Source: Vanrija pseudolonga (Eukaryota > Basidiomycota > Tremellomycetes > Trichosporonales > Trichosporonaceae). Taken from it: a stretch of DNA of 64,000 nucleotides. Shown piece by piece: positions 24,090 through 36,212 of the stretch. The notes under the pieces were generated by a model. It saw only the letters and a list, made by a program, of their open reading frames with translations, made no database searches and was not told the origin of the DNA. Position 1 is the first letter of the stretch. The number at the start of each line of letters is the position of its first letter. The position numbers and the translations under genes were made by a program. The stretch spans positions 3,038,001 through 3,102,000 of the forward strand of contig NC_085849.1 of the NCBI RefSeq assembly GCF_020906515.1, given 5' to 3'.

Positions 24090-24668
24090 TCACTTGTCGT
24101 CGTCGGCAGGGGGCAGCTGGTCCTCGCCCTCGAACGCGTCGGGGGGTATTCTGCCCTGCTGCTCGGTCATCGCGCCCTGGAGGATGTAGAAGAAGGGCGC
24201 CGAGCCCGCGGGTCCAGCAACAGCCTGGTACGCGACTTCCGTCAGCTCCGTAATAACCTCTTAACCCACCGGCTGTCCGACACCGCGAGCACACGAACGG
24301 CTGGCGCACCTCGTGCTTGTCGTCTCCTCTCCTGGTTGTCAGCTTTCGCACGGAGGACCAGCTCACCGCTTGACAATCGCACATGTGCCCGGCTGGGCGT
24401 TGAGCTTGAACTTGCGCGCCGGCTGGCCCTTGCGCCCGGGCTGCGAGCGGACAATGTACGCGCCGTCCGATCTGCGGTATGAGCTTGAGGGGCTGCAATG
24501 AGCAAGGCAAGCTCACTTTCGGCGAGGGAGCCGGTCCAGCTTGCCCTGGATGACGAGGAGAAAGTCGCCACACAGGCAGTAGTATGACCTTAGGACGGCG
24601 CGCGAGCTCTCCGTCTTCTGCGCCTGGTCCGAAGTCGAGACGATGGCGCGCGTGTATACTCGCGGCAT
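24090..24668 (-). CDS. STEEP1/CXorf56-type (UPF0428) protein, short form
   Basis: Four exons (24517-24668, 24367-24471, 24270-24331, 24090-24235) join to 155 codons, 154 residues. MPRVYTRAIVSTSD followed by SYYCLCGDFLLVIQGKLDRLPRRKSDGAY matches the start of human STEEP1/CXorf56 (YYCLCGQ then LPxR). A second cysteine pair CSRC (in RQPFVCSRCRTAVAYQ) matches the family's KCAKCG...YQ zinc-like motif, and FFYILQGAM completes the core. The C-terminal half of the animal protein is missing; this one ends in an acidic DDDK tail. In animals STEEP1 promotes exit of STING from the ER; that pathway is absent from fungi, so the ancestral role is unknown, possibly splicing-related or trafficking-related. 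Confidence 0.82.
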
Positions 24669-24776
24669 GGTGAAGTGGGTGGATGTCAACAAGGATATTG
24701 CCCGCCGCAAGATGAAATGTGGAGGTGATGAGATGCAAAGTGGCATTTTGCTTCCGCTATCTATTAATGATTGTGG

Positions 24777-27700
24777 CTATGGTTTGTGGCTAGTTCCCCC
24801 TTGGCTCAGACTGCGAGCGAGGCGGATACGGGATGCTAGAGATAGTGGGCGAGATCTGGCGACAGCAGTGGGACGGTGGGGACTCGATGACGGGACGGCC
24901 TGCTGGGAGGAAACAGGTGGCGTTGGCAGGGTTGTGACAACTTTGCGCTTCTTGGACGTCCTTTCCGTTGCCAACGCTGGATCGGCTCCCCGCACTGGGC
25001 TGGTGATTGGTGACAGCAGCTGAATCCCATCATCACTGTTCTGGCTGTCAGGCCGATCTGTCAACGGTTGTCGCTGGAACAGTGGGGATGTTGCCTGATG
25101 CCTCCTCCCTGATCGTGGCGGTGTTGATGGTGGAGACGAATTTAAGGCCGGCGCCGAGGCGAAGCGCGTCGGCGTTCTTGGCGTGCGCAATTTCGGCGAT
25201 GACAACAACCCTGGAGCCTCTAACGCCACTGTGCTGTGAGATCTCCAGAGAGCTCCAATCGAGTCTCGCTCAGGTGAGACCGGAAGGGAGGCGGTCGTCT
25301 GGTCGTAACCTAGAGCTTGACGGGCCGTTGATATCAAATCTCTCGACGACAGAGCTGGCGGGTCAGCTCGGCCGGAGAAACCGCTACCCACCAGCGGTCC
25401 ATGCACGCTCCTTCTTCTCGAAGATCTTCATTAGGCGAGGCCACCGAAGCTCATACAGCTAAAGATTAGCCAGTGCCCAACAACTTGCTCACCTCTGAGA
25501 ACGGGAGCCTCTGAAACCCTGCCCCCATGACCTCGGCGCACAATGGTGCTTCCAGAAGCACAGAAGGAGGGACCATAGATTTGGGCATGTGATATTTCCA
25601 GGACAGCCCGATCAGCCTCTGCTATTGTCAGTTTTCATCAAGAATGCGCCAACTGACACGTTTCCACGGGTCGTCCTTATCGAATGGCTTGCTGGCCCAC
25701 CGACCCAGCCGAAGCTGGTCATTGTAGAGTTCCAACTGGTCGCGATTGAGGCCATACGATACCCGAAATAGGATCTCAAAGTAGGGAGCATGGCGCCGTT
25801 TGTATACATCCTCACGGTTGGTGAGTACGCCGAGGTAAAATGTTGTGAAGACAGAGGTGTCGACTTCGGCCATCAGCATAACGGTTTGTCAAGCCAACAT
25901 ACCCCGAAGCTCTCTTGCGCGGTCAATATCCCAGCCGGCGCCGAGAAGCACGAGATCAATCGTGTCCCCCAGTCCCTGGATGTAGTCTTTCTGGATGGTC
26001 AGAGCAATCCACAAATTCACTTTACCTTCAGCTTCACCCAGGGTAGCTTGGGATCATTGTACGTTGAGGAGTCGGCTTTGAGGACAAGCCCCTCTGAAGA
26101 ACCTGTTAACGATTTGAAGTCCCACCATGTCACAAACCTTCTCGGCCATCGCACACGGTGTCGAAGGCCTTTTTCAAGGACAGCCTGGCGTGGTCCTTGC
26201 CCATGTCAAGCGAGATGGACTGACACATGGCGAACATGGACTGCGAGTTAGCCAAAGGCGGCGCATCCAGCAACTCACAAATCCATGAATTGGGCGGACG
26301 ACCGACTTCAGCAAAGATCGACGTGAGTGGTAGGCCACCGTGAGCAGGTTTTCTCCGTCCAAGTGGAGGATGTCGAAGAACACGAGGCAGAGGTGGCGTC
26401 CGATATGAGAGGCTCTTGATCTTCCAGTTCTGATGGGTCAGTTATATGGAACGCACGGGACCTACTCGGCGCCAGCAGTGACTCCAGCCGCCTCGAGCCA
26501 CCAAAACTCTTCGATTCCCGGACCACGGTCACCTTCACGAGCCCCTTCGTTGAATGGAACAGCCTCCATTTCAAGAATGACACTCGACTTGACCCTTTTG
26601 GTCGGAGCAGGTGTGCCGCGGAGCCGAGAAGCGAGGGTGGGATACACCGGCATGCCGTCCGGCAATGGAATGCCGAGAGCTGCCAGAACAATTCTGGTCG
26701 GATGAGCAACGGCAAGAGTCATACACTAACGAGTGGGTGTTTCTTCGGTCAATGGTGCTGTTCCGTTTAGATTTGCTGAATACAGTGACGGTGGTTCCGT
26801 CGTGGCCGATCTGGACATGGATCTGCAGGCTGTTGGGTCAGTGCGATGATGACGCCTGCAACCCACCGGTACCCGTCATACTTGGTTTCAGCAACCAAGG
26901 TGTCGCACGTTGGGTTATCGCCGTTGAAGAAGTGCTTCAATGAGTCCCCAATCCCTCGGCCTTTCAGGCATTTAGGAATCTGAACATAGTTAATCGAGAT
27001 TCGCAGGAACACCATTAACAAACCTGGACATTCACCCCGAGCACAGGTCCTGGTGGCACTGGGATGACTTGACCTGGAGACGAACTAACACTCTCCGCGG
27101 CATCGGCACACCAATCAATATCTCCCTTGCCATCGCGGTACAGCCGCGCCATGACGGGGTTCCAGCACCACATGGCAAGGTGCATGTTCAGCGGTTGTGG
27201 CGCGGCAGTAATCTTGAGGCGTAGCATGGCCGTGGGATGTCGGGTGCGCATGGTAGGCAGTGGGCATAGCAGCGGTCGAAGGTCGCGCATTATTACCTGC
27301 ACCAAGACACCTAAGGCGTTTGCGGATAGGTTGGAGTCTCGAAAGAGTTGTCGAAGGATCACGACCGGATCTGGAGGGTCCACAGGGGGGATAGAAAGCT
27401 GAGAGTATGGGGATGGCGCAGCAAGTTGGTCCAGCAGCTTGTCAAGCTCACTGAGTGTCAAGTTAGACTTGGTTTCGGGAGGGAGCTGGTGGGTTAGAAC
27501 GGCGGAGGCCTGGGGCCCACCTTCCTTGCCATCGAGTTGTGGACTTCCTGACCGAGGCACCCAGTGCCACCGACGCCACCTTTTTCCCAGTCGACGCAGT
27601 CCCATTGTGCCAAGCCCTTAATGCAGAGGATAGATTCAAGATGGACGGCCAGCCGCTTCTCTTTGAGTCCGTATCGACGCCGGGTTCCATCATGGGGGAA

Positions 27701-27926
27701 GAGGAGGCGGAAGAGGCGCTTCCCGGTATGGCGGGCAAGTGGTCTTCCATGGTGATTAATCCAGGAGAGGAAGATCTTCTCGGGAGGAAGCTTTGGGGAA
27801 GAACCATCCGGAAGACTCCGCTTCTTAGAGTCTGGGGGATGGCCCATGCGGTACACCAGGTCCGCGAAGCTGGCGGGTTAGCCTCCGGGCGACATCGAGA
27901 ACCCACCTCTCAAAGGGGATATCCAT
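24777..27926 (-). CDS. ATP-dependent DNA ligase related to ligase IV, without BRCT domains
   Basis: Starts MDIPFE at 27926, spliced to SFADLVYRMGHPPDSKK. The N-terminal DNA-binding domain shows 'LFRLLFPHDGTRRRYGLKEKRLAVHL', very like Lig4. Next comes the adenylation domain: motif I 'AETKYDGYR' (Lys takes AMP; about 26873-26900), motif III 'FFDILHLDGENLL' (about 26346-26383), motif IV 'EGLVLKADSS' (about 26070-26100) and motif V 'LPWVKLK...DYIQGLGDTIDLVLLGAGWD' (about 25930-26050, with an intron between), then an OB-fold region ending 'ELRWPRLMKIFE'. The tail (24777-25406) is Ser/Pro/Thr-rich and disordered, with no BRCT repeat, so it cannot dock XRCC4/Lif1 the way Lig4 does. All nucleotidyl-transfer motifs are present, so it should be active. 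About ten introns. Exact length was not computed. Filamentous fungi are known to carry such extra Lig4-like ligases of unclear function. Confidence 0.8.
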
Positions 27927-28250
27927 CGCTGGCCGGCAGCAGGAGCATAAAGCTGGATTGTAGTAAAACGAGCGACAGATTACGCGTTGGGGCTATGTGT
28001 AGAGCATGTCTAGACCTGCACAAGGCAATGTTGTGGACAAAAGACGATGAGATGACAGAATGAGGAAAACAACGCGTCTCGAGGTGGTGCACCTCCACCC
28101 AAAAGACCTGACTGGACTAACCCACTTTCAGCTTTACGTAATGTTAATCTGGACACCTGGAAACAACGACTTCTGATCTGGAGGTTGCGATCAGTTCAAG
28201 AATAATACATCTGCTCCTTAGCATCCTGCACAGAGCAGGCAACATCCATC

Positions 28251-29613
28251 ATGGCCTCGACCGACCCCCTCGACCTCCTCCGCCAGTCGATTGCGACGCC
28301 AAGTCTCGCAGCGGCGCTGCTGACCGACGCCGGCGCACCAGCGGACGCCCTCCCCGATGCCTCGTCATTCTCGTTCCCCCAGCCTGATGGCAAGGACGCA
28401 GTCATCGTCCCAAAGGACGCGCCAACGCGCTATGCACGCACGGATGCGCGCGACGACTTCTACTCGGTTGGCCAGCTGTGGCTCGCGTGGACGGAGCGCG
28501 ACACTGGTGTGCGTGAATACCTCATGAAGGGTCAGGCCGCTGGTGTCGGTTACGTCGCGATCACGGACAGGCGTGGTGTCGTCGACTTCCTGCAGGGGTC
28601 GTCGGATGGTGGTGTTCGTGTGCTGGGCAAGGGAGAGGACCGTGAGTGCTGTGATGGGGTAGTGGGCGGTCGATAACACGCAACAGCGAAGGCGGCAGCG
28701 GCGGCCGCTCCAGCAGCGGACACTGCAGCGGCACCTGCGTCGGCCGAGGCTGGTCCATCGAGAAGCGCCCCAGCAGCCAAGCGCAAGTACGAGGTCAACA
28801 TTGCCGACCGCGATTTCTGCAAGAAGCTGCGTGCCGAGGAGGTGGAGCTCAAGGACCGGAACACGGTGCTGCGCGTCTCGAGCGGCGGCAAGGTCAACAA
28901 CTTCTCGTCGTTTGTCCAGACGGTGATGAACGAGAAGATTAGAGCGTCCCAGCAAGCCCTTAAGTCTGGGCGCTCGCAACCACAGCAGCCCGTCGCTGCC
29001 GACCCGAGCCGGAATGCCTCTCGCCAGAAGCGCTCGGCACACCCCATCATTCTCATCTCGTCGTCGCCGACGTCTCTGCTCACCATGTGGAACGTCAAGA
29101 AGTTCTTGGAACAGGGAATGTGAGTTGTGCACCATGTGGACTCGACTGACCACCAGCTTTGAGCCTTCAGAAACAGCACGGCAAAACGAGATGGCGCAGG
29201 GCAACATTCGGTCCGAGGACATGATCCCGATCCTGCGGAAGCGCAGCAGTCCAACGGGCGAGACACAGATAAAATACTACGTGGTGGACAGTGTCGAAGC
29301 GCTGCAGAAGTTTGGTGTCGACGCCTGGGACCGTGTCATCTGCGTCGTGACAACTGGCCAGGCGTGGCAGTTCAAGCCGTACAAGTGGATGGACCCCAAG
29401 GTTCTCTTCCGGAATGGTGAGTCGGGCCGCCGCTGTCGCAGTGCTGATATCCCAGTCAACGGCGCCTACTTCCAGTGGCACAACGAGGCGACCAACCCCA
29501 CCATCAAAGACTGGAACGTGACCGACTTCAAGATCGACAAGTTCAAGCGGCACACGGACAGGCAGGTGGTGGCCAAGTTCTGGAACCTGCTTGACAGCGG
29601 GAAGCGGCGATGA
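28251..29613 (+). CDS. CDC73: Paf1 complex subunit Cdc73 (parafibromin)
   Basis: Starts MASTDPLDLLRQSI at 28251, the usual Cdc73 opening ('DPLxLLRxxI'). N-terminal part includes 'YSVGQLWLAWTERDTGVREYLMKGQA', typical of fungal Cdc73. An Ala-rich linker follows the first intron. The C-terminal Ras-like domain is complete: 'HPIILISSSPTSLLTMWNVKKFLE', 'YYVVDSVEALQKFGVDAWDRVICVVTTGQAWQFKPYKW', and the end 'VNGAYFQWHNEATNPTIKDWNVT...KFWNLLD'. The Paf1 complex travels with RNA polymerase II, supports H2B ubiquitylation and H3K4/K36 methylation and 3' end formation. Stop at 29611-29613. Confidence 0.95.
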
Positions 29614-29707
29614 GCGATAGAAAGGTGGATGGCGAGTCATAGCACGTTAGTATGCATGGATGTAGCACACAGCGCTATGGGCGCCGTCGTCGGTCGGTCG
29701 GCGTGAG

Positions 29708-30421
29708 ATGATCGGCTCGAGCGTCGTCGGTGGTCGTGCGGCGCTTCAGGCCTGCGTTTCATCGTCCCCAGACGACTTTGTCATCGCCCACACCTCCTCC
29801 ATGTCGACCGTCGGCTTCATCATCAACGGCGTGCGCAAGGGCTCGTTCATCGCGCCCGAGTGGTGGCCCGACGCGGGCATGACGGTGTGGATCTTCGCGA
29901 CGAGCCTCAACAAGGCCGACATGCAGCAGATGTCGTGGCGGCTCAAGCAGGTACAGTGGTGCGTGGTCGGTCGCGTGAGCGCGCGCGCGTGTGTGTGTGT
30001 GTGCGCGCAGACTGACAGACACCAGGCTGCCCGACCAGGGCTCCGTCTTTCTCCGCCGCCCGCTCGACACGCTCCGCCAGGTCATGGACGGCTCGTGCAC
30101 CGCACTCCCGGACCACCCGTGGCGCGAGTGGACCGGCGAGCCGCGCTGGGCGTACTTTGTGGCATGTGGCGGTGGGAGAATCGCGCTGACAGCAAGGACT
30201 TTGACACGGGCGAGTACGAGATCTGGAGGTATGGCGAAACAGATGTCTGCTCTGGCCGCCAGAGCTTCGAGGACCTCACGTGGGACGCGTGGTGCGCCAT
30301 GCGGCAACGCCTGCTCGACCAGGAGAACAAGGTGGGTGGTGGGTGTAGGTGGGGCTGACGGCAGGAACTCGACGACGTCGAGCTGTCCCTCACGGCATCG
30401 CTGTCCAGGATGGGCATCTAG
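29708..30421 (+). CDS. Unrecognised small protein
   Basis: I do not recognise it. The best model starts at 29708 (MIGSSVVGGRAAL), and the first exon reads '...WIFATSLNKADMQQMSWRLKQVQW', spliced over an intron containing a long GC/GT alternating tract to 'LPDQGSVFLRRPLDTLRQVM', then over a short intron to 'CKDFDTGEYEIWRYGETDVC' and finally 'ELDDVELSLTASLSRMGI' with stop at 30419-30421. Each junction keeps the frame and the product is rich in Trp/Asp, which argues it is real. No signal peptide, transmembrane segment or known motif. Lies 95 bp after CDC73 and converges with DAM1. Confidence 0.55.
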
Positions 30422-30465
30422 AATGGGCATCTTGGATTGATTATAATACAACAGCGGTCCATGAC

Positions 30466-31511
30466 TCATTGTCCGACCCAGCGGTAGATGTTTCTTCCCT
30501 GCGGTGTCAGTTGCAAGTGCGGGGCGTGGCAACTCACCCCCTCGTTTGTCTTGGTGACCAGCTTCTTGGCGATAAGCGAGATCAGACACTTGTTGACACG
30601 GACGCGCTGGAGCTCTGGAGGCGCTTCGATTTGTGTGACTGGGGAGTTAGAGCTGCAACAGGGAGTGGAAAGCTCACTTGCAAGGCCCTGAGTCTCGCCC
30701 ATGAGCTTGTCAATGACCTTCTCCATGGCGTATCGTGCGTTCTGATTGTCAGCGCCATACTCGCAGCATCTCGTCCACATACAGGATCTGAGCCACGGTA
30801 TTCGAGCGGCAGCTGCGTGTCGATGATCTGCGCAATCTCGAGCTGTACTGGTCAGATGGGTCTCGGATCAAGCAATCGAAACTCACGTCTCGCTTCTTCT
30901 TCGCTGCTAGTGAGATCTTCTTGGCAGCCACGGCCGGTGCTGGAGGCTTCCTCCCGACCACTGCGCTCGGCTTGCCCCGAGCAGTCGCCCGAGGAGGCGG
31001 CGAGTCGAACTGAGTCGCGTACGTCATGTCTGGGTCGCGGTACGACGACTTGGACTCGGGCGTGGGCGGAACCCGGGCCTTCTGTTGTGATTCGTGCACG
31101 GGCTCTGGTTCTGGCTCTTTTGGAGGAGGAGCTGGGGTCAGCGCCGTCTCCTCCCATCCTCACCTGTTAACTCGGGCAGCCTCTCCCAGGATGCTGGGAC
31201 CGGCGCCTGGTCGTCAGCTGGATGCCGAGCGCCGGACAGCTCACCTCTGGCCACTCGATGCAGAACGCGTTAATCTTCAACGCGTACAGGTACGCCGCGA
31301 AGCCCTCATTGAATGTACCCAGCGCGTCGTGCAGCATGTTCATGCGCTGGATGTTGGTGGCCAGCGTTGCGGCCTCGTCCGCGACGTCTGCGAGTGCCGG
31401 CGCGAGAAAGTCGAGGCCCGAGGGTGACTCTGTCGCGTCGGCCTGTGACCGTGCGAGGCCTGACAACGAGCCGGTGGATATCCTCCGCAGTGGGTGTGGT
31501 TGTGGTGGCAT
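30466..31511 (-). CDS. DAM1: DASH complex subunit Dam1 with a C-terminal extension
   Basis: Seven exons (31245-31511, 31164-31206, 30887-31131, 30783-30842, 30678-30741, 30538-30638, 30466-30498) join to 271 codons, 270 residues. The N-terminal exon has the Dam1 signature: 'ALADVADEAATLATNIQRMNMLHDALGTFNEGFAAYLYALKINAFCIEWPE'-type block (residues about 38-89), in which LHDAL-x-x-FNE-FA-YLY-L-x-NAFC-x-WP is diagnostic. Dam1 is the microtubule-binding subunit of the DASH/Dam1 ring that couples kinetochores to microtubule ends and is phosphorylated by Aurora B. After a Pro/Lys-rich linker, residues 186-270 form a second compact, probably helical domain ('LEIAQIIDTQLPLEYRG', 'RVNKCLISLIAKKLV', 'RNIYRWVG') that I do not recognise from yeast Dam1. 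Confidence 0.85.
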
Positions 31512-31757
31512 TGTGCGTGATGGAGAGATGCAGGTCAATGTGACTGATTTGTTGTTGTCTTTGGGAGGCGAAGGCACGGGTCTCCGCTTTATCCGTTCCT
31601 CCCTGTTTTTGACACGTGGCGGAAACCACTGAAACGCGTCACTGGGTGGGTGTCCCGGAGGCGTCGAGGCGCGGCAGTGACCAGCCAGCACACCAAGAGA
31701 CGATACTGAGCATGGACCTTGCAACTGCCCATTATACACGCAACGCAGAGCAGAACA
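31512..31757. promoter_or_regulatory. Divergent promoter region, DAM1 / downstream gene
   Basis: Only 246 bp separate two opposite start codons, so the promoters must be compact or shared. A GACACGTGGC stretch at about 31609-31618 contains a CACGTG E-box, a plausible bHLH (Cbf1-type) site. No TATA consensus seen. Confidence 0.45.
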
Positions 31758-33782
31758 ATGGAGGACGTGTCAGAGGTCACAAGAAGTCTGGGAGAGGTCG
31801 TCCTTGAGGCCACAGAGCACGAAGGTATGGTAACAGCGCCCTAGGTCCATTTGTTGACAACTCCAGACCCGGTCAAGGCGTCCGCCGTGCTCGAGACGTT
31901 CACCAACGCGCTCGCCAAATCGCGCGATCCAATCGTGCGCGAGGCGTTTATCGAGTCGTGCTTGGACGTTCTCAAGCCGCGCGGTGACGAGCAGGACGCT
32001 GGTCGTGTGAGTTAGCTGACTACCAACCCCACAGACAGCTAACCCCTCAGCTCTCAGTGCTCGAGGACGCAGCGCTCACGGTCATCCCTGCCTTCCTTCC
32101 GCTCGTCAAGACGTCGACGCACGCAAAGGAGGTCCTCGATCTCATCGCGGCGCACTCTGAGCCGCGCGAGGTCGTCCTCGCTCTCAACCAGCAGCTCGTG
32201 CACTTCACCGAGCTGGCCGACCCATTCGCTGTCAGCGATGACGAGGAAGACACGGACATTGAAGACAATGAGCTCGACTGGGAGTATGCCCTGCCGCAGG
32301 TGGAGACGGTTTTGGACATGTACGCGACTGGTGAGTCACCGCCAGCGTGGGGCAGCGCTGACATTAGCCCTTCCTCGCCTCAGGACGCAGCGCAGCACGC
32401 CGACGCTGCTCGCCCTCCAGGACTCGCTCACCCCGCTCATTCAAGCTGTGCCCGCTACTGCGCCGGCCGAGCTCGCCGTCCCCATCTCCCGCTCGCTCCT
32501 CTCCCGCACGGCCAAGATCGTCACCGCGGGGTGGAACTGGTCGAAGACCACCACCGACGCTGGCGGCGAGCAGAAGGTAAGCTGGCGTCGCGAGTGCCAC
32601 TGACACCCCAGGCGATGCTCACCGAGGTCCTCCAAACCGCGATCATGATCTTCGGGCCGTGCTCCGGAGCAGACCTCACGTCGCGGTGGTTCCTTGCCAC
32701 GCACCCGCAGTTCAGCGGCCTCCACCCCGAGATTGACGGACCGGAGCAGTGGGAGGAGGGTCAGGCCGTGCTCGACCAGTCATTGGTGAGGCGATTGTTG
32801 CGGGAGTGTGCTGACGCCAGGCCACTGCCACTTCCCTCGGGCTGGACCACTGGGAGCTGGTCGAGCGCATCATCAACACCTCGAGCGTCAAGCCGCACTC
32901 CTCAATCTCGTCCTTGATCCTCCTCGCTTCCACCCTCCCTGCGCTGGCAGCGAAGAAGGAGGAGTTCGCCCCCTCGAAGACAATCATTGCCGACGCGATG
33001 CCGCTGTTGACTTTGGCTATTGGAGGCAGTGCGCTGGATGCTGGAACTGTCGTGACGTGGGCACTCATCCATGCCGCCCAGGCTGGAAGCGTGGTGCTCG
33101 AGTACGACCAGGCGACTTTCTTCATTGAGGTGGGTTGACCGAGAGGTAATCTTCTGACCCGCCCAGCTCGTCATGCCCCTTATTCAGGTCAACTCGTCGC
33201 CTACCACCCGCCTTGCCATGTCCAAGCTTCTGGGAGCAATTGTGTCGACTACTCCCGGAGCCAACGACAGAATCCACCTTCTGAAGCAGGCAAGTGGTGC
33301 CGAGTAGACCCGGTCTTGAAATCTGACCTCGCCGCCAGCTGCTCGAGCCGTCGAACCCCTTCGAAGGTGTTCGCGTGCTTGCCATCAGCCTTCTGCGCGA
33401 ACAGATTGCCTCCAAGGCGGGTCCCTCCCCTCTTCTGAACCCCACATTGCTCGAACAGCTCGGCCCTATTCTGTTCTCTGTCCCTGTTGGACCTCTGGAC
33501 TGGCCGCTGAACGATGTCATGGCGTCGATGTGGCCCGTGTGGTTGACGGAATGCTCCAACCTTGTGTGGTTCCTCCTCCAGCGTGACACGGTCAATGCGA
33601 CTGGCTTTGCCGACCGTGAGCGCCTCGACGCGCTTCGCAGCGACTTCCTTGGGCCTGTCCAGAAGGCGGCCAACAAGTGGCAGACCGATGCCGGCGACAA
33701 CCCGAGCTTTGAGCTTGTCCTTGACCGACTGCAGGACGCTGTTGCCCGCGCGCTCAAGGCCTCCGAGGCCCCCGCTGCATAA
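31758..33782 (+). CDS. Helical-repeat protein, possibly glomulin/Ybp (YAP-binding, kinetochore Ybp2) family
   Basis: Starts MEDVSEVTRSLGEVVLEATEHE at 31758; about nine exons with canonical introns; stop at 33780-33782. The product (about 540 residues) is almost wholly helical and leucine-rich, with an acidic block 'DDEEDTDIEDNELDWE' near 32235-32285. Segments such as 'FLPLVKTSTHAKEVLDLIAAHSEPREVVLALNQQL', 'TRLAMSKLLGAIVST' and 'NDRIHLLKQ-LLEPSNPFEGVRVLAISLLREQI' resemble the alpha-solenoid of glomulin/ALF4/Ybp proteins, which bind cullin-RING Rbx1 or the Yap1 factor. This is recall of a weakly conserved family, so the assignment is tentative; that a real conserved-type gene is present is much surer than the name. 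Confidence 0.6.
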
Positions 33783-34195
33783 ACTCGTCTCTGTCTGCAT
33801 AGTTTCCCATCATGTGTTTTAGTTGCATAGATAGTAATGTCAATGAAGAAGAGCAAGGCATCGGTGCCAAGCCCATGCGCCATGCTTCCCCCCCGCGCGA
33901 CCCCGCTTTGTTCGGCACGCGACCCGTGTTTGGCGCTAAATTTGCCACCTCTGGAGCCTGGGTGGGTGCGAAAGTTGCAACGCGCGACGTCACTTTTTGG
34001 CGAGCAGAGCAGACACCACACCACCCCGCGCAGATCGGGACGAGCAAGCCAGCTGACGATAAGACTCTTTCCTATACCTCCTTGCACATTAATAACGACA
34101 ACTCGAGCTCAAGGAACCTCTGGATAGCGTTCACGAGCCTTCCTCATCCCTGTTCCACCCATCCCCTTGACACTTTGCATTTCCCATCTCCCACA
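33783..34195. promoter_or_regulatory. Promoter region of the uracil phosphoribosyltransferase gene
   Basis: A 413-bp gap in head-to-tail arrangement. It ends with a pyrimidine-rich run (TCCTCATCCCTGTTCCACCC...) and CACA just before the ATG, the usual fungal core-promoter/5' UTR look. No ORF or RNA gene seen. Confidence 0.4.
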
Positions 34196-35603
<1,408 letters not shown>

Positions 35604-36212
35604 ACAGAGTCATGATTCCTATAGGATTGGGCATGCGAGAGTGTTGTGGTGGTGGTGGTGTGGTGTGGTGGTGCAGGTGGTCGACCTTGGCAGTCGAGGT
35701 GCCACAGATCTTCAATTCCCGGGTATTGCCGGGCGTGTGGACCCTGGGTGTCTTTTCAGTGACGCAGTTGTGTGTGGGCGGTGGTGGGTGGTGGATTGTG
35801 CTGGCGGCGCGGCGCGCGCGCCTGTGTGACTCGGCTGCCCTGGCTGGCTGCTCACCTGACCCGCCCACTTGTGATTTCGGCAGGACTGATGGTTTCCTCC
35901 CGCGTTTTGCCTTGCAGATGCTCCAGCGCCGCCCACCCACCCCCTCCCACTCTCTCCACTACATCTCTCCCTCTTCCTCTTCCTCGCTTCCACTCCACCC
36001 ACTTCATCGTCTCTTTACACAACAGGTGAGCATCAGACATCTTTACGGCCCTACCGCTGGCCGCGCGACGATCCCCGCGCGCCGTTTCGACTCGACTCTT
36101 CACATCCCGCACCCCCTCCACTCTGTCCCAAGCCACACTTCGGGATCGTCGAGCGAAAATTGTTGCTGACACCTCCCTTTCACCACCTCAGTAAAAACAA
36201 AACCGCTCGACA
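35604..36212. promoter_or_regulatory. Intergenic region before the CCHC zinc-knuckle gene
   Basis: A 609-bp gap. 35640-35680 is GGT/GTG-rich; 35935-36030 is a strong pyrimidine run (CCCTCTTCCTCTTCCTC...), typical of highly expressed basidiomycete promoters and 5' UTRs. An AACAG|GTGAGC donor-like site at about 36023 with a pyrimidine-rich CACCTCAG near 36190 suggests a 5' UTR intron. Confidence 0.4.

Noticed and set aside
23119-24738. 539-codon minus-strand frame antisense to Nup82 and over the STEEP1-type gene
   Set aside because: It is the reverse-strand shadow of GC-rich third codon positions; the plus-strand Nup82 coiled coil and the spliced STEEP1 frame explain the region.
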